Shown: one piece after another, positions 42,865 through 54,364 of the stretch
Position numbering within the stretch: the first letter of the stretch is position 1
How the letters are laid out: every line of letters begins with the position of its first letter
Assembly: GCF_022682495.2 (NCBI RefSeq)
Contig: NC_071391.1
Coordinates: 16,219,680 to 16,283,679, forward strand
DNA: 64,000 bases
Reading direction: 5' to 3'
Source: Desmodus rotundus
Taxonomy: Eukaryota > Chordata > Mammalia > Chiroptera > Phyllostomidae
The notes under the pieces: generated by a model
What the model saw: the letters and a program-made list of their open reading frames with translations, nothing else
Databases searched by the model: none
What the model was told of the DNA's origin: nothing
Position numbers and translations under genes: made by a program

Positions 42865-44205
42865 ATTCTATTTGCTATTAGGAAGTTTTGTCTTATTCCC
42901 TCCCTAAATTCTTGTTTGAGAAGGCCTTTTCCTCTTCCCTGATAATGTCAAGCAGCCAGTAAAGGGCAATTTAAACGTTTCAGTTTAGCAATCAGAGACA
43001 CATATTCTATTCCACTCTGAGTGAAATCCTGATGTCATTTGTCCAGATGTGAAACTCCCAAGTCTTTGGGGATTTCAGCAACGGTTTTCTGCTACTCCGT
43101 TTCATCTTCTGGACGTACTTCTCCATATTATACACAGTCCGTAAGTTGTAGTTGTAGGCTGTGATCAGAAGTAGTAATAGCAATGAGCTCCAGGTCTTCC
43201 TCCCTGCCTTCCTCCTGTACCCCTTACATCTGCATCTGAAGATTGAGCCATTCTCAAGGGCAATTTAGCTTATACTGTTTAAGTCTGGAATTTTATGATC
43301 AATCTGTGTCCATTAATTAGTGAGTGCTCATGTTCACTAGACCAGAGGGAATGGGAAAACTGTGTCCTTTATAGTTGGAAGATACATAATCTAATTTTGT
43401 GCAGTGTTAGGAAGGAATAGTGGTGTAAATAAGAAATACCGTTCATATTTAACTTCAGAATGTAACCTGCAGTCCAGAGAGGGAGAGGAACTTGCCCAAT
43501 GGTACAGCTGGAGGTGGGGCTGAGGAGATCCCACTGCTTCCGGGGACTCCCCACTGTACCCCAGTGGGTCTGAACGTACCAAAAGGGAAGTCTCTTTTGG
43601 GACGTGCTTACTTGCCCATTGTCCAAGAGTTGTCCGTGGGGTGGGAAGTGGAGATAATGAGTATAGAGCAGCAGATAATGACACAAAGAAGGAAGGTTCT
43701 GGGAAAATAAGAGCAAATTAATATTAAAATATTTTATAGGTAAACATTTATTGATATAAAAATATTTTATATATAAAGTGAAAAATGTAGGTTTAAGGTA
43801 ACCCGTGGAGCATGACTCCAATTTCCTTACCAAATGAACTTCATAAGATCGATCTATCAACCAATCTGTCTTTCTGCCAATCCTCTACGCATCTTTTCGT
43901 CTACCTAAAAAATTGTATTTCAAGGTGTTAACAGTGGTTATTTTGGGGTATTGGGAACTGGAGTGTTATTTCCCTCTTATTTGTCAACAGTATTTTCTAA
44001 GTGTTTTGTAATAAACACATGTTGCCTTTCCAGTGAGAAGAAAATTAATGATCGCAGAGAAAAGAAAATTATAGACAAAGTTGCAGGCCAGGTTTTGAAG
44101 GCACATCTGTGTGTCACTGGGGCACAGGGGGCACTTTCAAATGTTGTTTGGAGTGAAGGATATTCCTTTCACTGAGAACACCATTTCTGTGGGAACTTTT
44201 GCGTA
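42865..44205. other. Mostly unique sequence
   Basis: A reverse MIR scrap lies at about 43455-43560 (gagaggaacttgcccaatgg). A 163-codon minus-strand frame crosses it and is not supported as a gene. Confidence 0.35.
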
Positions 44206-44218
44206 TCACACTTTCTTT
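44206..44218. repeat. Left TSD of Ves SINE 4
   Basis: 'tcacactttcttt' versus 'tcgtgctttcttt' at 44427-44439, three transitions. Confidence 0.6.
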
Positions 44219-44426
44219 TTATTTTTTTAAGATTTTATTTATTTTTAGATAGAGGGGAAGGGAAGGAGAAAGAGAGGGAGAGAAACATCAGTGTGTGGTT
44301 GCCTCTCATGTACCCCCCACTGGAGACCTAGCCTGCAACTCAGGCATGTGCCCTGCCTGGGAATCCAACCAGCGGTCCTCTGGTTCGTAGCCCGCGCTCA
44401 CTCCACTGAGCCACACCAGCCAGGGC
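44219..44426 (-). mobile_element. Ves SINE 4
   Basis: Canonical minus-strand Ves with 'gaggcaaccacacactgatg' and head 'gccctggctggtgtggctc'. B-box region mutated (ggttggattcc). Confidence 0.93.
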
Positions 44427-44439
44427 TCGTGCTTTCTTT
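44427..44439. repeat. Right TSD of Ves SINE 4
   Basis: 'tcgtgctttcttt'. Confidence 0.6.
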
Positions 44440-45215
44440 ATGATTTCTCATAGCTCAGAGGACAAGAATCTATGTCTCAACTACCTGGTGGTCAGGGGTC
44501 TGTTCATTTTTTATTTTTTTGTTTTTGTTTGAAAGAATGAACAAGAAACTTTAGTAACTTTATCTGAATGTCACCAAGGCTGAAATTAGTCAATGAAAGG
44601 ACATCAACCCAAGGACAAGAAATGGGACAATAAGTGTAATTCTTAAATCTTGGATGTGGTTAAGGGGCGAGGGGGAAGCAAGAGGCAAAGGAAGCAATGT
44701 AACCCTTCCTCCCCATATCATATATGAAGAGTAAGTTATCACCAGTCTGGTAGTTACCCTTCAGATGCTTTGGGGTTTGTGCTGAGAATGGAGTTGGGAG
44801 TGTGGTTGTGAGCTTCGTGCTTTACAGAAGGGTTAGAGACTTTAGGTGATGAGAAGGAGAAGGGAGGGAGCTTCTAGAGAAATGGCAAAATGAAGAGACT
44901 GAGAAAATCATTCAAGGGAACTTAAAAAAAAATCCTTTGTCCTAGGCCATGTGTGAGAAAAAGGTTGGTAGAATTCAAGGAAGTTGCTGACTTGAGGCTG
45001 GGTTAGATGCAAAGGGACCATGGGAAATGAGAGAGAAAAGGCTTCTCCTGTCATCACAAGTGTGATGGGGGTTGGTAACTAAAGGACTGGAAGTGTGCTG
45101 TGTGGAAGAATATGGCCTTGAACCACTGGAGGGGAGGGGACACTCTTGCCTTCCTGCAGTGCTTTCTGCATGTAGCAATAGATTTATCATTCACCAACTT
45201 AAAAGCATCTGATAA
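44440..45215. other. Unique sequence
   Basis: Nothing recognised. Confidence 0.4.
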
Positions 45216-45219
45216 GCCC

Positions 45220-45710
45220 CCATGATGTTAAAAAAGAATCCAAATTCCTTACCTTGGCCTACCGGTAAAGCTTTGCATGATATGTCTACCTTTTTTTTTG
45301 TTCCTTAAGGCACTTCTTTCTATTCCAGAAACAGACTAAGCTGGTCCCCACTTGAGACACTGCATTGGCTGTCTCTTCTGCCTGAAAACTGGAGCCCTGG
45401 ATGTTGGCTCGCTTGCCTTGTTTTTTAAGTCACAACCCAATGCACTTCTTCAGGAAGGATTTTCTTCATCTCCCAACCTAAAATATGTCAGCAGCCACTT
45501 TCTATCATATCACCCTCTTTATTTTTAAAAAAGCCCATCTATCATTACCTGACATTTTCTTTTTTAAAAAAAATTTACTTTTAATCTCTATTCTTCTGTT
45601 GGAAGGCAAACTCCATGAAAAGAGACACGGTCTGTGTTGTTTAATGTCTAGGGTTGAGTATATAGTAGGACTCAATAATATTTGTAGAATGAGTGAGCAA
45701 ATCTACCTCA
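45220..45710 (+). mobile_element. L2 with 3' end
   Basis: 'aagaatccaaattccttacc', 'aaagctttgcatgatatg', 'gcaaactccatgaaaagaga', 'actcaataatatttgtagaat' in L2 order. Confidence 0.85.
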
Positions 45711-45714
45711 AGGT

Positions 45715-46890
45715 CTCCGCATCCTTATTCTGGGAACATTTCCATGTCCCCTTTTGTGAAATAGGTACCATTGTTATGCTTCCAGGGCAGTCTGTGTCTT
45801 CGAGTGTAGAATCCAGCTAAGTTGTAAACACTGACAGGCCCAATGTTCCCGTTTTACGTGCTCAGCACTCTGATACGTGCTGGGAACCCTTCACTGAGTG
45901 AGAGGATGAGTGAACGGACAAAGGAATGAACGGACGAAGGAATGAACGGATGGGATGTTGTGCTGCAGACCTGGTAGATCCTTAGGCGGAGCCTCTGAGG
46001 TAGAAAATCTCACCTTGGTGGACAGGAAGGGGAAGGGGGAGAGACAGTCACAGTGACACGCAAAGTTTGTTTGAGGTGTGTCTCGAGTCACATTGAAAGA
46101 ATAAATTACGTGAGGAAATAAATGGGTAACTTCTAGGCCTGGGGATCTGGAGTGTTGGTCGTAGAAAACTCTCAGCGTAGACTTACCCCAGTCTTCAACT
46201 TCTGTTACATATGGAGGCCACTATCTCTCTCTGGCTACCTTAGAAATCTGATTAAATACCGAATTTTTGACTAAGAGAGGAAGAAAGAAGATGGAACCTC
46301 AAGAGGTTTCAAAAGGGAGATATTTGAAATAGGAGAAGGGAGGAAAATGAGAAACTATTTCATTGAGTGAAATAGACCTCTTCTACCTTTGCACTCCAGT
46401 GTGTTTCTGGAGCTTTAAGATTTAGCTGCTACTGAGCATATTAATGGCCCAGGGAAGCAGGGGGGTTCACTTTTTTATGACAGTAACTTTTGAATTTTAC
46501 TAGATAGTTTCTGCGGAATAAAATTCCAATTATTCATTGTTTTATGAAGAGTTAAGGGATTTGGGGGTAACGGCATGGTAGAGAGGGATAGCAGGTAATT
46601 TCATGTCAGCATGTGTTCACCAAGATATGGGCTCACAGAGCACACTGTTTATTAAAATCTGCTTTAGGGAACAACGGTCCCATTCGATGCTGCATGAACA
46701 AAGGATTCTGTAACATTAGTTTGGGGAAAGCCACTTAATCTCAAAGACTTTTTGGAGATGTACGCCTTTGTTAGCCTGGAGAAGGCTCTGGGAAGATCCG
46801 TAGTAGAGAAAACTTAACTTCTTGAACTAATTTGTGCTACCTGTGTGTGTGTGCATGGAGTTTTGAACACTCTTGGGGGAATACACGGCG
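45715..46890. other. Unique sequence
   Basis: Holds the 16-bp tandem described separately. Otherwise nothing recognised. Confidence 0.4.
45911..45953. repeat. 16-bp tandem repeat, 2.7 copies
   Basis: Unit 'tgaacggacgaaggaa' repeated nearly perfectly. Confidence 0.85.
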
Positions 46891-46894
46891 CAGG

Positions 46895-47070
46895 AAATAT
46901 TATGGACATTGGAGTCAGACTGACCTGGGTTCAAATTTAATTCTCACTGCCCATGGCTGTGTGACCTGGAAAAACTGGTTTAATGTTCCTGAGTTCCGTT
47001 AGCTCTTTGTAAATTGGATACAGTACTTTGCGCAAGAAGATTATTATGAATATTAAACGAGGTAATTCAA
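46895..47070 (+). mobile_element. MIR
   Basis: 'gactgacctgggttcaaat', 'atggctgtgtgacctgga' and 'ttatgaatattaaacgag' is forward MIR. Confidence 0.83.
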
Positions 47071-47189
47071 AGCATGGACTATTCAGTAGTATTGGTGACC
47101 AGACACGTGAATGATTATTGTACAAAAACCCCCATGGGAGGTGTGTACAGAACATAAACCTGAGTAAAGTAGTGTGCCTCTATTGGAGA

Positions 47190-47330
47190 GTCTCAGTGTA
47201 TGTCTGGTATATACTAAATATTGTGGACCACGGGGCCAACACCATGCCAGGCAGGTACAGCACTCTGTGAGCTGGAGGGGACCCTCATCCTCATGGGGCT
47301 CACTGGCTGACTCTGGGTGGCATTTGTGTT
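47190..47330 (-). mobile_element. Possible L2 scrap
   Basis: 'accatgccaggcaggtac' and 'accctcatcctcatggggctc' resemble reverse L2. Confidence 0.4.
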
Positions 47331-47334
47331 CTCA

Positions 47335-47685
47335 CAGCCTCGTTCATGCTAGAACTTGTCCCCCAGTCTTATGCCTAGTTGCCTTCATCTTGACATTAGG
47401 AAATAAACCCTCCCCCAACATCATCTCTTCAGGTATATGTTCTGGAGGGGGATATTTTGCTGCTGGAGTGGCTCTCCTGTACTCCTTACAGACCATAAAA
47501 TCTGAAGACAGTTTCACAGGTGACAATCAGGTACTTAGGAAGTTGGTGGGAAGAGGAATTAATTGGCAGTGGGGACAGTACTTAGAGAGCATCTTGTAAA
47601 CTACAAACTAGACATAAACTTTGGTTCCCCCTACTATCAGGTAAAGAGAGGATCATCATCCTTCCTGAGTTTTGGGGAAAGTGTT
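47335..47685. other. Unique sequence
   Basis: Nothing recognised. Confidence 0.4.
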
Positions 47686-47704
47686 TATAATGGTAGGTTT
47701 TTAA
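47686..47704. repeat. Left TSD of Ves SINE 5
   Basis: 'tataatggtaggtttttaa' versus 'tataatgattgtttttaa' at 47953-47970, imperfect. Confidence 0.55.
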
Positions 47705-47952
47705 AATTTCTTTTATTTTAATTCTCACCTAAGGATATGTTTATTGATTTTAGAGAGAGAGAGAAAATGGGATGGGGGAGGGAAGAGGGAGAGAGAGAGA
47801 AAGAGAGAGAAACATCGATCAGTTGTGTCTCTCAAGTGCCCTGACTTGGGATCGAACCCACAACTTAGGTATGTGCCCTGACTGGGGGAGACCAAACCTC
47901 CAATCTTTTTGGTGTATGGGATGATGCTCCAACTGAGCCACTTAGCCAGGGC
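47705..47952 (-). mobile_element. Ves SINE 5, variant subfamily
   Basis: Head 'agccctggctaagtggctc', an extended GA-rich block and tail word 'ttaattctcacctaagg' shared with the 14725 copy. Body reads 'cacaacttaggtatgtgccc' in reverse. Longer and more diverged than canonical Ves. Confidence 0.87.
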
Positions 47953-47970
47953 TATAATGATTGTTTTTAA
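47953..47970. repeat. Right TSD of Ves SINE 5
   Basis: 'tataatgattgtttttaa'. Confidence 0.55.
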
Positions 47971-47974
47971 GGTT

Positions 47975-48735
47975 AATTTATAGGAATATTTAGTTTCTGC
48001 TGGAAAACTGATTTCTGGATATAAAGGTTCAAAGGCTTATGAAAATAATAATTAACTGTTCTTCTTTGTACCATTGTCCTAGATTTGTTTGAGGGCTAGC
48101 CTTTATATTTATGCGGAGAATAATGGCAAATACTCAAGATCATTGATAAAATATTTGAGAAGATTTTCAGGTTTTTTCAGAATGGTTTGAAAGAGGTAAA
48201 ATGGTTGTTTATTCCTTATGACACCCCCTCAGTTCCTTTATGTATATGCCTTAAAAACGGGGATGTTTTGTGAGTCATTTGGAATAGACAGCCCCAGGCA
48301 CGCAGCCTTCAGTAACTTCTACCGGCAGCACAATCTTTGAAGGCAAAAAGACTTTCCTCAGAAGGCTTTAGGGGTCTTGCAGCTAAAAGAAAAGAAATGT
48401 CAGCTATGTGACTGCTGAGGGACAACTTCCTATTCTAGGAAGTGACCTTGAAATAATGTTCAAAGTGCCTTTGAAGGATGTGTGGCTCATTTTGGTTGGA
48501 GGACATGTGGGATTGGAAATGAGCTGCCCTGTTGGGTTGAGCCTGCCTTCTAGTGAGGGGACACTAAGGTGTGATAATGGGATTGCCCACACTACAGTTA
48601 GTTGAAAAGATGACTAGCTGTTGCTTAACTATTCCCAATCTTTTTGTCTTATAAAATTATGTATCTTTCTGAGGCATGGGGAAAGGATGTGGTTAAAAAA
48701 AAAAGTGGGAGTGAGGTGAGGAATCAGATTGTTTC
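47975..48735. other. Unique sequence
   Basis: Nothing recognised. Confidence 0.4.
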
Positions 48736-48739
48736 TATT

Positions 48740-48935
48740 TAGAAGTGGAGATTTATTGGGCTCCACTCTGAGATGCTTTCTATTAATTTTCTCGTTTAAT
48801 CTACGTAGCAACTCTCTGACAGATACATGATTGTCTCCAATACTGAGGTTCAGAGAAGTAGACATGAGTTGCCCAAAGTCATAAAGCTACTAAGGAAAGG
48901 AACTGGAGTTTGAGTCTGGGTCTCTTTGTATTGAA
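48740..48935 (-). mobile_element. MIR
   Basis: 'aggttcagagaagtagacatg', 'caaagtcataaagctac', 'tggagtttgagtctggg' is reverse MIR. Confidence 0.78.
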
Positions 48936-49014
48936 AAGCTGTTTTCCTTTTAATATACATAATGTATATGTAACAGTTACTACTACCACTGACTACCACT
49001 GCCACCCAAACCAA

Positions 49015-49255
49015 CAACTAATGTTGGTTGAGCTCTTACTATGTGTCAGCGACTGGGCTAGATTATCCCCTGAATCCTCGTGCTTGGACTTGAGGTGTTA
49101 TTCTGTTACAGCCTCTTTGTGGAGGTACAAACATTGAGGGCCAGAGAGGGCAAGTAACACAACTCAAGTCACCCATCTTGCAAGGGGTGGAAGCGAGCTG
49201 AGAGCCCGGTCCGTCTTACTCTTGGGCTCTGTCCTCACCACATTACCTTCTGGTT
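49015..49255 (-). mobile_element. MIR, near full length
   Basis: 'gagctcttactatgtgtcag', 'gggccagagagggcaagtaa', 'gtccgtcttactcttgggc' in reverse MIR order. Same orientation as the MIR 80 bp upstream. Confidence 0.8.
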
Positions 49256-49317
49256 AAGAGGTGTCAGTGTGCCCGTGGACCCTGGGCACATGGCCTGCAG
49301 AGGGAGAGCTGGGGGAA

Positions 49318-49722
49318 TGCACTAGTTTCCTAGGGCTGCTGTAACACAGTACTACAAACTGGGTGGCTTAAACAAGAGAAAGTTACTGTGTCAGTTCTGG
49401 AGGCTAGAAGTCCAAAATGGGGTTGTTGGCAGAGCTGGTTCCTTCTGAGGATGGTGGGGGGAGGATCTGGTCCAGACCTCATTTTTCAGCTTGTAGATGG
49501 CTGTCTTCCTGTTCACGTGGTGTTCTTTCTGTACGTGTGTTGGTCTTGAAATTCCTCTTCTTTATAAGGACACCAGGCATCCTGGAGTAGGGCCCATTTT
49601 AATGGCCACATTTTAACTTGATTACCTCAAGGCCCAATCTTCAAATAAGGTCACGTTCTGAGGTACTGGGGTTTAAAACTTTAACACACGGATTTTGGGG
49701 GAATACAATTTAACCCATAACA
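49318..49722 (-). mobile_element. MLT1 LTR, complete, reverse
   Basis: 'ctagggctgctgtaacac', 'actgggtggcttaaacaa', 'ttctggaggctagaagtcc', 'ttataaggacaccagg', 'ttctgaggtactggggttt', 'aacccataaca' give the entire LTR in reverse. Solo LTR. Confidence 0.95.
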
Positions 49723-49724
49723 GG

Positions 49725-51270
49725 CCAGGTCTAGAGTTGTAAGAAAGTTCTAAAATTTCTTAAAGTTCAAGTGATTAGAGAAGGGTAAGAGAGCTGGAGG
49801 GACCCCAGAGCCCTGATGATGGGCAGAGAGTGAGCTCAGGGAAAGGCAGTTGGGATTTCTATCTAGGAGAAAGCCCATCTCCTTGGAATATGTGCCCTGC
49901 CCAGGAATCCAAGGGAGCATGGCAGAAGGGGGTGCTTGTTCCCAATCTACAAACTTGTGTGCTGTCTCCTGGATTTCTCCCAGGTGGGTTAAGGTGAAAT
50001 GTGCGAATACTTCCAACACAGAGTGTGGATTTTCTATGAGAAGTTAAAAGTAACTCTGAAATGTAGTAATATATAGTTATAAAAGACATGTGAGAAATAC
50101 ATGCTCCATAATTATATTGAGAGAGCAATAAAAAATTCAGGTATGAAAGAGACATTCACCAAGAGATGGATTGAGTTTAAAATTACTCCAGGGTATCTAA
50201 CATTGGATTACTATAAATACCACTCACATATTCATTCATTTATCTATGCAGCATTTGAAGAGTATATATATATTATGGGTCCTCTGGTAACAGCTGGGAG
50301 GATAGTAAGACAATGTTATTATGTAACACATATGCTTGCGGGTCTTCAAGGCAAGCATATGTGTTAAACCATAGCAACCTCAAAGTAGAAAACTCACTAC
50401 ATGACAATTTCCCTGGATGTGCAGAAAAACTATTGGGAAGCTTGAATAAATAAAACAATTTCTGGGACTCAATTTATATTCATTACCCTGTGCCCATGGA
50501 GGCAATACTTGAGAAAAATTTGAGACCTACACCAAGACTTATTTTGAAATGAGAGGATGTTGGTTCTATTCTTTCCGTGGAGTGGGGCTCTCAGAGAGTT
50601 ACAAGCTGTGTCTGTCCTCCTCTCCTCTTTGGCCTTGCCCCTGCTCCCATGCGACCTCCCCCAACCTGTCTCCGGATGGAGGAGGACGACATCCTAGAAT
50701 TTTACACAAATGTACCACAGCTTTTCTTCCCAGATGCAGCAGCTCTTAAGGCTCCCAAAACATTCTTAAGAGGGTTAGCTATGGATCAGTTTAACTGTCA
50801 CTAGAGGCTTAGAATGGACCCTGCCCGCCAGGAGCTGTTTGTTTTCTGGGTGTGCTGCCAACAGATAAATAAAGCTTAAGGATGGCAGAAGGACCCAGAG
50901 GCTGTTTGATGGCTTGGAAGGCCCTGAAATATTTTTGGAAACTGCTGGGAGAGGACACTGAGCAAAACTAGGGTCATAGAGATAGATCCTGTCTAGAGAC
51001 ATTCTGTTGGTGGAAAATTACCCTTCTCCCCAACATTGGAGGGTGATGTGCTTTTCTTAGACTCCCTAGGGATTAGGACTGGGGACCGGTAAGCTCCCAA
51101 TACACACAGTTTCTCCTGAGTGTGTAGATTCGACCTTTTGAAAGAGGGATCTGGTTCTAAAGCAGATGCTTTCCCGAGCCACTTTTCCCCACCGCTTCAC
51201 TTTCATTTATATTTAAGTTACTACCAGCTAGTGGAGCCAAAGATCCACATACAAATTCTTTAAAAAAAAG
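49725..51270. other. Unique sequence
   Basis: Includes the hairpin at 50324-50366. Short frames here have no recognisable family. Confidence 0.4.
50322..50368. repeat. Perfect 16-bp hairpin
   Basis: 'taacacatatgcttgc' (50324-50339) and 'gcaagcatatgtgtta' (50351-50366) are exact reverse complements around an 11-nt loop. One outer pair (50322/50368) also fits after a mismatch. No transposon assignment, and no T-run follows as in a Pol III terminator. Confidence 0.95.
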
Positions 51271-51279
51271 GTGACTGTT

Positions 51280-51780
51280 TTTTCCTTCCTGAGCCAGGAC
51301 AGATAATGAGAACTAACAAGGGAGTCAAAGAGGATTTTTTGGTTTTGCATGCAAATATGCAGATTTTGGTTAACTCTATCCCTTTAATACAAAGAATATG
51401 CTATACCTGAAACATTGTTGTGTATTTTTATTTAATAAACTAACCCATCTATTTTGATCTTTTAAAAATAAACTTCCGTGGCAAAACCGAGTTTCATTTG
51501 TAATTTGTCTCGAAGGCAGCCGACAGGGAGGCATGATTTAAACTCCCTCTGCACAGGGTTGTTGGAATGGCGTTGGGCTCGGGAGCAGTGTGTGATGTGG
51601 GCTTTTAGGAAACAGTGACAGTTGTGTCTTCTCTTTGTCCACAGGCTGCTCTCTCCAGAGATGTGACTGACACTTTGTTTGCTATGGAGGAGTAATTGTC
51701 CACAGACATAGGTTGGTAGGGAAGAGCTCACACCTGTAATTTCTCACTGTTCTCGAAACCCGCATTCAGCAGGAGAGCTG
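51280..51780. promoter_or_regulatory. Candidate conserved non-coding element with POU-type palindrome
   Basis: Repeat-free AT-rich block. 'tttgcatgcaaa' at 51344-51355 is a perfect 12-bp palindrome overlapping the octamer 'atgcaaat' (51349-51356). A strong acceptor 'cttctctttgtccacag' ends at 51644 and is followed by a 16-codon frame ending in TAA at 51695. Confidence 0.3.
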
Positions 51781-52017
51781 AAGGTTTCTCCGTTCTGCCC
51801 CTTCCATGACTGAGTCTGGATGGCATTACTCTCAGTGGGGGAGCGGGACTCTTCTTCTGGCATTTGTCCCAGTGTGGCCTAGCTTGGGGTCAGGGAGGGT
51901 GGTTTGCAGAGTGGAGGAGCTGCCTTGCAGGGACACAGCTTGAATCAAGACACTTCTGAGCCTCCCATTGAGCTGATTGATTGATTGCCTGCTCAAATAC
52001 TGGTTAAGTAGTCTGGC

Positions 52018-52060
52018 TTTTCTTTTCTTTCTTCTTCTTCTTCTTTTTTTTTTTTTGCTG
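52018..52060. repeat. CTT/T-rich simple repeat
   Basis: 'cttcttcttcttc' followed by a T12 run. Confidence 0.8.
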
Positions 52061-52064
52061 CTTG

Positions 52065-52480
52065 TGTGCTTGTGATGTGTAACTGTTACCCTTCTTGATA
52101 TCACTGTGTGCAATGGCGGGTCTTAATGAGCTTGGATCCTAGTTTCTTGGGAACCAGTTCTTGACACTCTCTCAGTCTGGGGTTGATGCCCCTTTTATGT
52201 GCCCCCAGAGTGTCCTGTTCTTCCTCTGTCACTATATTTATTACACTTAATGTGTGTTTTATAAGGTAAAATTTTATTCTTAAAGATTGAACTAATCCAC
52301 TTGTCGATTTATTAAACAAACCCTTATTTGTGGCTGCATGTGCCAGGCACTGTGCAAGGGACGGAGGATTCAGTGATGGACAAAACACCATGGAAGTATG
52401 TGGGGTAAAAGTGAGAGTGCTCTTTTAAATCGTCCACCTCTCCCTCCAGTCTCACTCCTCTGAAGGAATCTACTTAATAA
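52065..52480. other. Mostly unique sequence
   Basis: A reverse L2/MIR scrap at about 52300-52390 (catgtgccaggcactgtgc). Confidence 0.4.
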
Positions 52481-52486
52481 TTTAGA

Positions 52487-52717
52487 GTTGGTGATGACAA
52501 ACTGCAACCCAAGGACAAAATCTTGCTTGCCACCTGCTTTTGTAAGTAAAGTTTTATGCGAACACAGCTATGGCATTTGTTTAAGTATAAAAGCTCTATG
52601 GTTGCCTTTACGCTAACCACAGAGTTGGATAGTTGTGAGAACAACTGTATATCCCACAGAAATGAAAATGTTTGCTATCTGGCCCTTTACAAAAAATGTT
52701 TGCTCACCACTGATTTA
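52487..52717 (-). mobile_element. MER20 hAT transposon, reverse
   Basis: 'ttgtaagtaaagttttatgcg', 'ctatggttgcctttacgc' and 'gctatctggccctttaca' are reverse MER20. Confidence 0.9.
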
Positions 52718-52854
52718 GAGGATGTCTTACCAGAACTTTTTAGGTATATTTTTATGCATATATATGTTGATGTTTGGTTTATGTATTTTTTTTGAAACGA
52801 GACTATTTAACGTGCATTATTCATTAATTTACCCCCCTCCCCCACCCACACCAA

Positions 52855-52950
52855 TGCGTGCATAATTGTCTGTCTCCCACACAGAGGACCTGTTCACTGT
52901 TTCCAGTTCAGCCCTTGGCACGTTCTCTGGCACATAGTGGGTGCCATACA
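52855..52950 (+). mobile_element. L2 3' end fragment
   Basis: 'ttctctggcacatagtgggtg' follows the L2 3' consensus and leads into the TA/CA repeat. Confidence 0.6.
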
Positions 52951-53012
52951 TATATATATGTATATATATACACATATGTATGTATATGTATATACACACA
53001 CACATATATATG
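52948..53012. repeat. TA/TG/CA compound microsatellite
   Basis: 'catacatatatatatgtata' style alternating tract with 'cacacacaca'-type segment. Confidence 0.9.
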
Positions 53013-53019
53013 TTTAATG

Positions 53020-54160
53020 ACTGAATGAAAAGTATGTTATTTATAACAAAGTTCCAAGTTTGTAAATGATTTACTTAAAAACTGATTCAGAGCACACTCA
53101 AGATTATCTATATTATAATATCCTTCTTCTTCACTTATACTGCATTGTGACTTATGGGTAAAAAAGAAAAAAGAAATAATACCCACTTGTCCCTGGAGAA
53201 TCGTGCAAGGATGTAAGTCTTATAGGTGTGAGCCTCCTGTGAAATAGGTTGAAATGGAAGACAGGTTGACAGTTGACCACTGTAGGGAACACAGGGCACT
53301 CCCTGCAGCAAGGTCAGCTCTTTGCTGAAGCCCGAGTGAATACAGGAGGCCTTGTTAATTTGGTAAATTCGTATTTCATGGTTTGAGTACATGGACTGTA
53401 TTGGTCCAACGCCCATGGCATTGGAACATGTAGATACATTTCTTATAAGGCATCTTATTAATGTTTTGGAGCTTGCCCTATTGTTGAGGGATATTCTCCA
53501 CTAGATAGTACTAGATAGAATCATCTATTTACTTATTCATAAGGATCTTTATCTCCACCAAAGTGGGGAGGTCTGCTGTCTTATCAAGTATATCAGTCTT
53601 TGGCAAATCCCCTGTCTTGGATATCGAGGAGACAGTTTTAGGTGGCTTTCTGTTCTCTAGATGGCTTTCTTTCCTTTTCTTCTTGTGCCTTTCCCCCTCA
53701 TGCCACAAGCCTTCCTCATCTAACCTTGGCAAAGCATGAGGTGCGGGTGGAGCAGGTGTGCTGTCAGGTAAGGTGAGGTGGTGCGGGCACGTGGAAGCCT
53801 CCTGCTGAAGCCTTTCCTGAATTTCTGAATGGGAGGAAAATGTGTGTGTTTTCCACCATCTGGCCTGTGCTTGCTGTTGATCTTTCCCTGTCCAGGCTTT
53901 TTTTTGGGGGGCGGGGGGAGTGTGTGTGGGGGGTGCAAAGTGGATCTCAGGAGGGATAGTGTGATTCCAGGCAGATTCTTCCTTAGCAAGTGGTACCTGG
54001 ATGGGATTGTGTTGTGGCCACAACACAAAATGAATGCTCATAGTTACAAGGATAGAGATCCTAGCAAATCATCTCAAGAAAAGCTGTTTATTATGAGGAT
54101 CCTGCAGAACCAGAACCCAAACTGGGAAGGTGGGGGACACTAAGGCAACTGAGAAGACCT
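53020..54160. other. Unique sequence with a 170-codon minus frame
   Basis: The frame 54041-53529 is Pro/His-rich, then Lys-rich (GERHKKKRKESH), ending DLPTLVEIKILMNK. A G-rich tract lies at 53907-53936. I recognise no family, and a frame of this length is near what chance gives in 64 kb, so it is not called as a gene. Confidence 0.3.
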
Positions 54161-54174
54161 CCGTAAGCAACTTA

Positions 54175-54260
54175 TTACAATCCATTCATTTTAAAGATCA
54201 GGTTGCTGAAGCCCAGAGAATGAAGGGACAGTTTAGATGTCAAATTATGTTTATCCATCC
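54175..54260 (-). mobile_element. MIR fragment
   Basis: 'cattttaaagatcaggttgc', 'gaagcccagagaatgaagg' is the reverse MIR core. Confidence 0.55.
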
Positions 54261-54364
54261 ATTGACTTAGTGATAAAATGGAACCAGCTGTGCAGTTACA
54301 GGGGACAAACACTTGCACATTTTGCTTCCTTTTTCACTTCCCACTGGGGAGCTCTGCTAGGCAG

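Noticed and set aside
43369..43860. 163-codon minus-strand frame
   Set aside because: It crosses a MIR scrap and AT-rich DNA with no domain or start context, and its length is within chance expectation.
53905..53936. G-rich tract as a promoter or CpG island
   Set aside because: It is a short G/T-rich run without CpG density or associated transcript evidence. It may form a G-quadruplex but nothing more can be supported.
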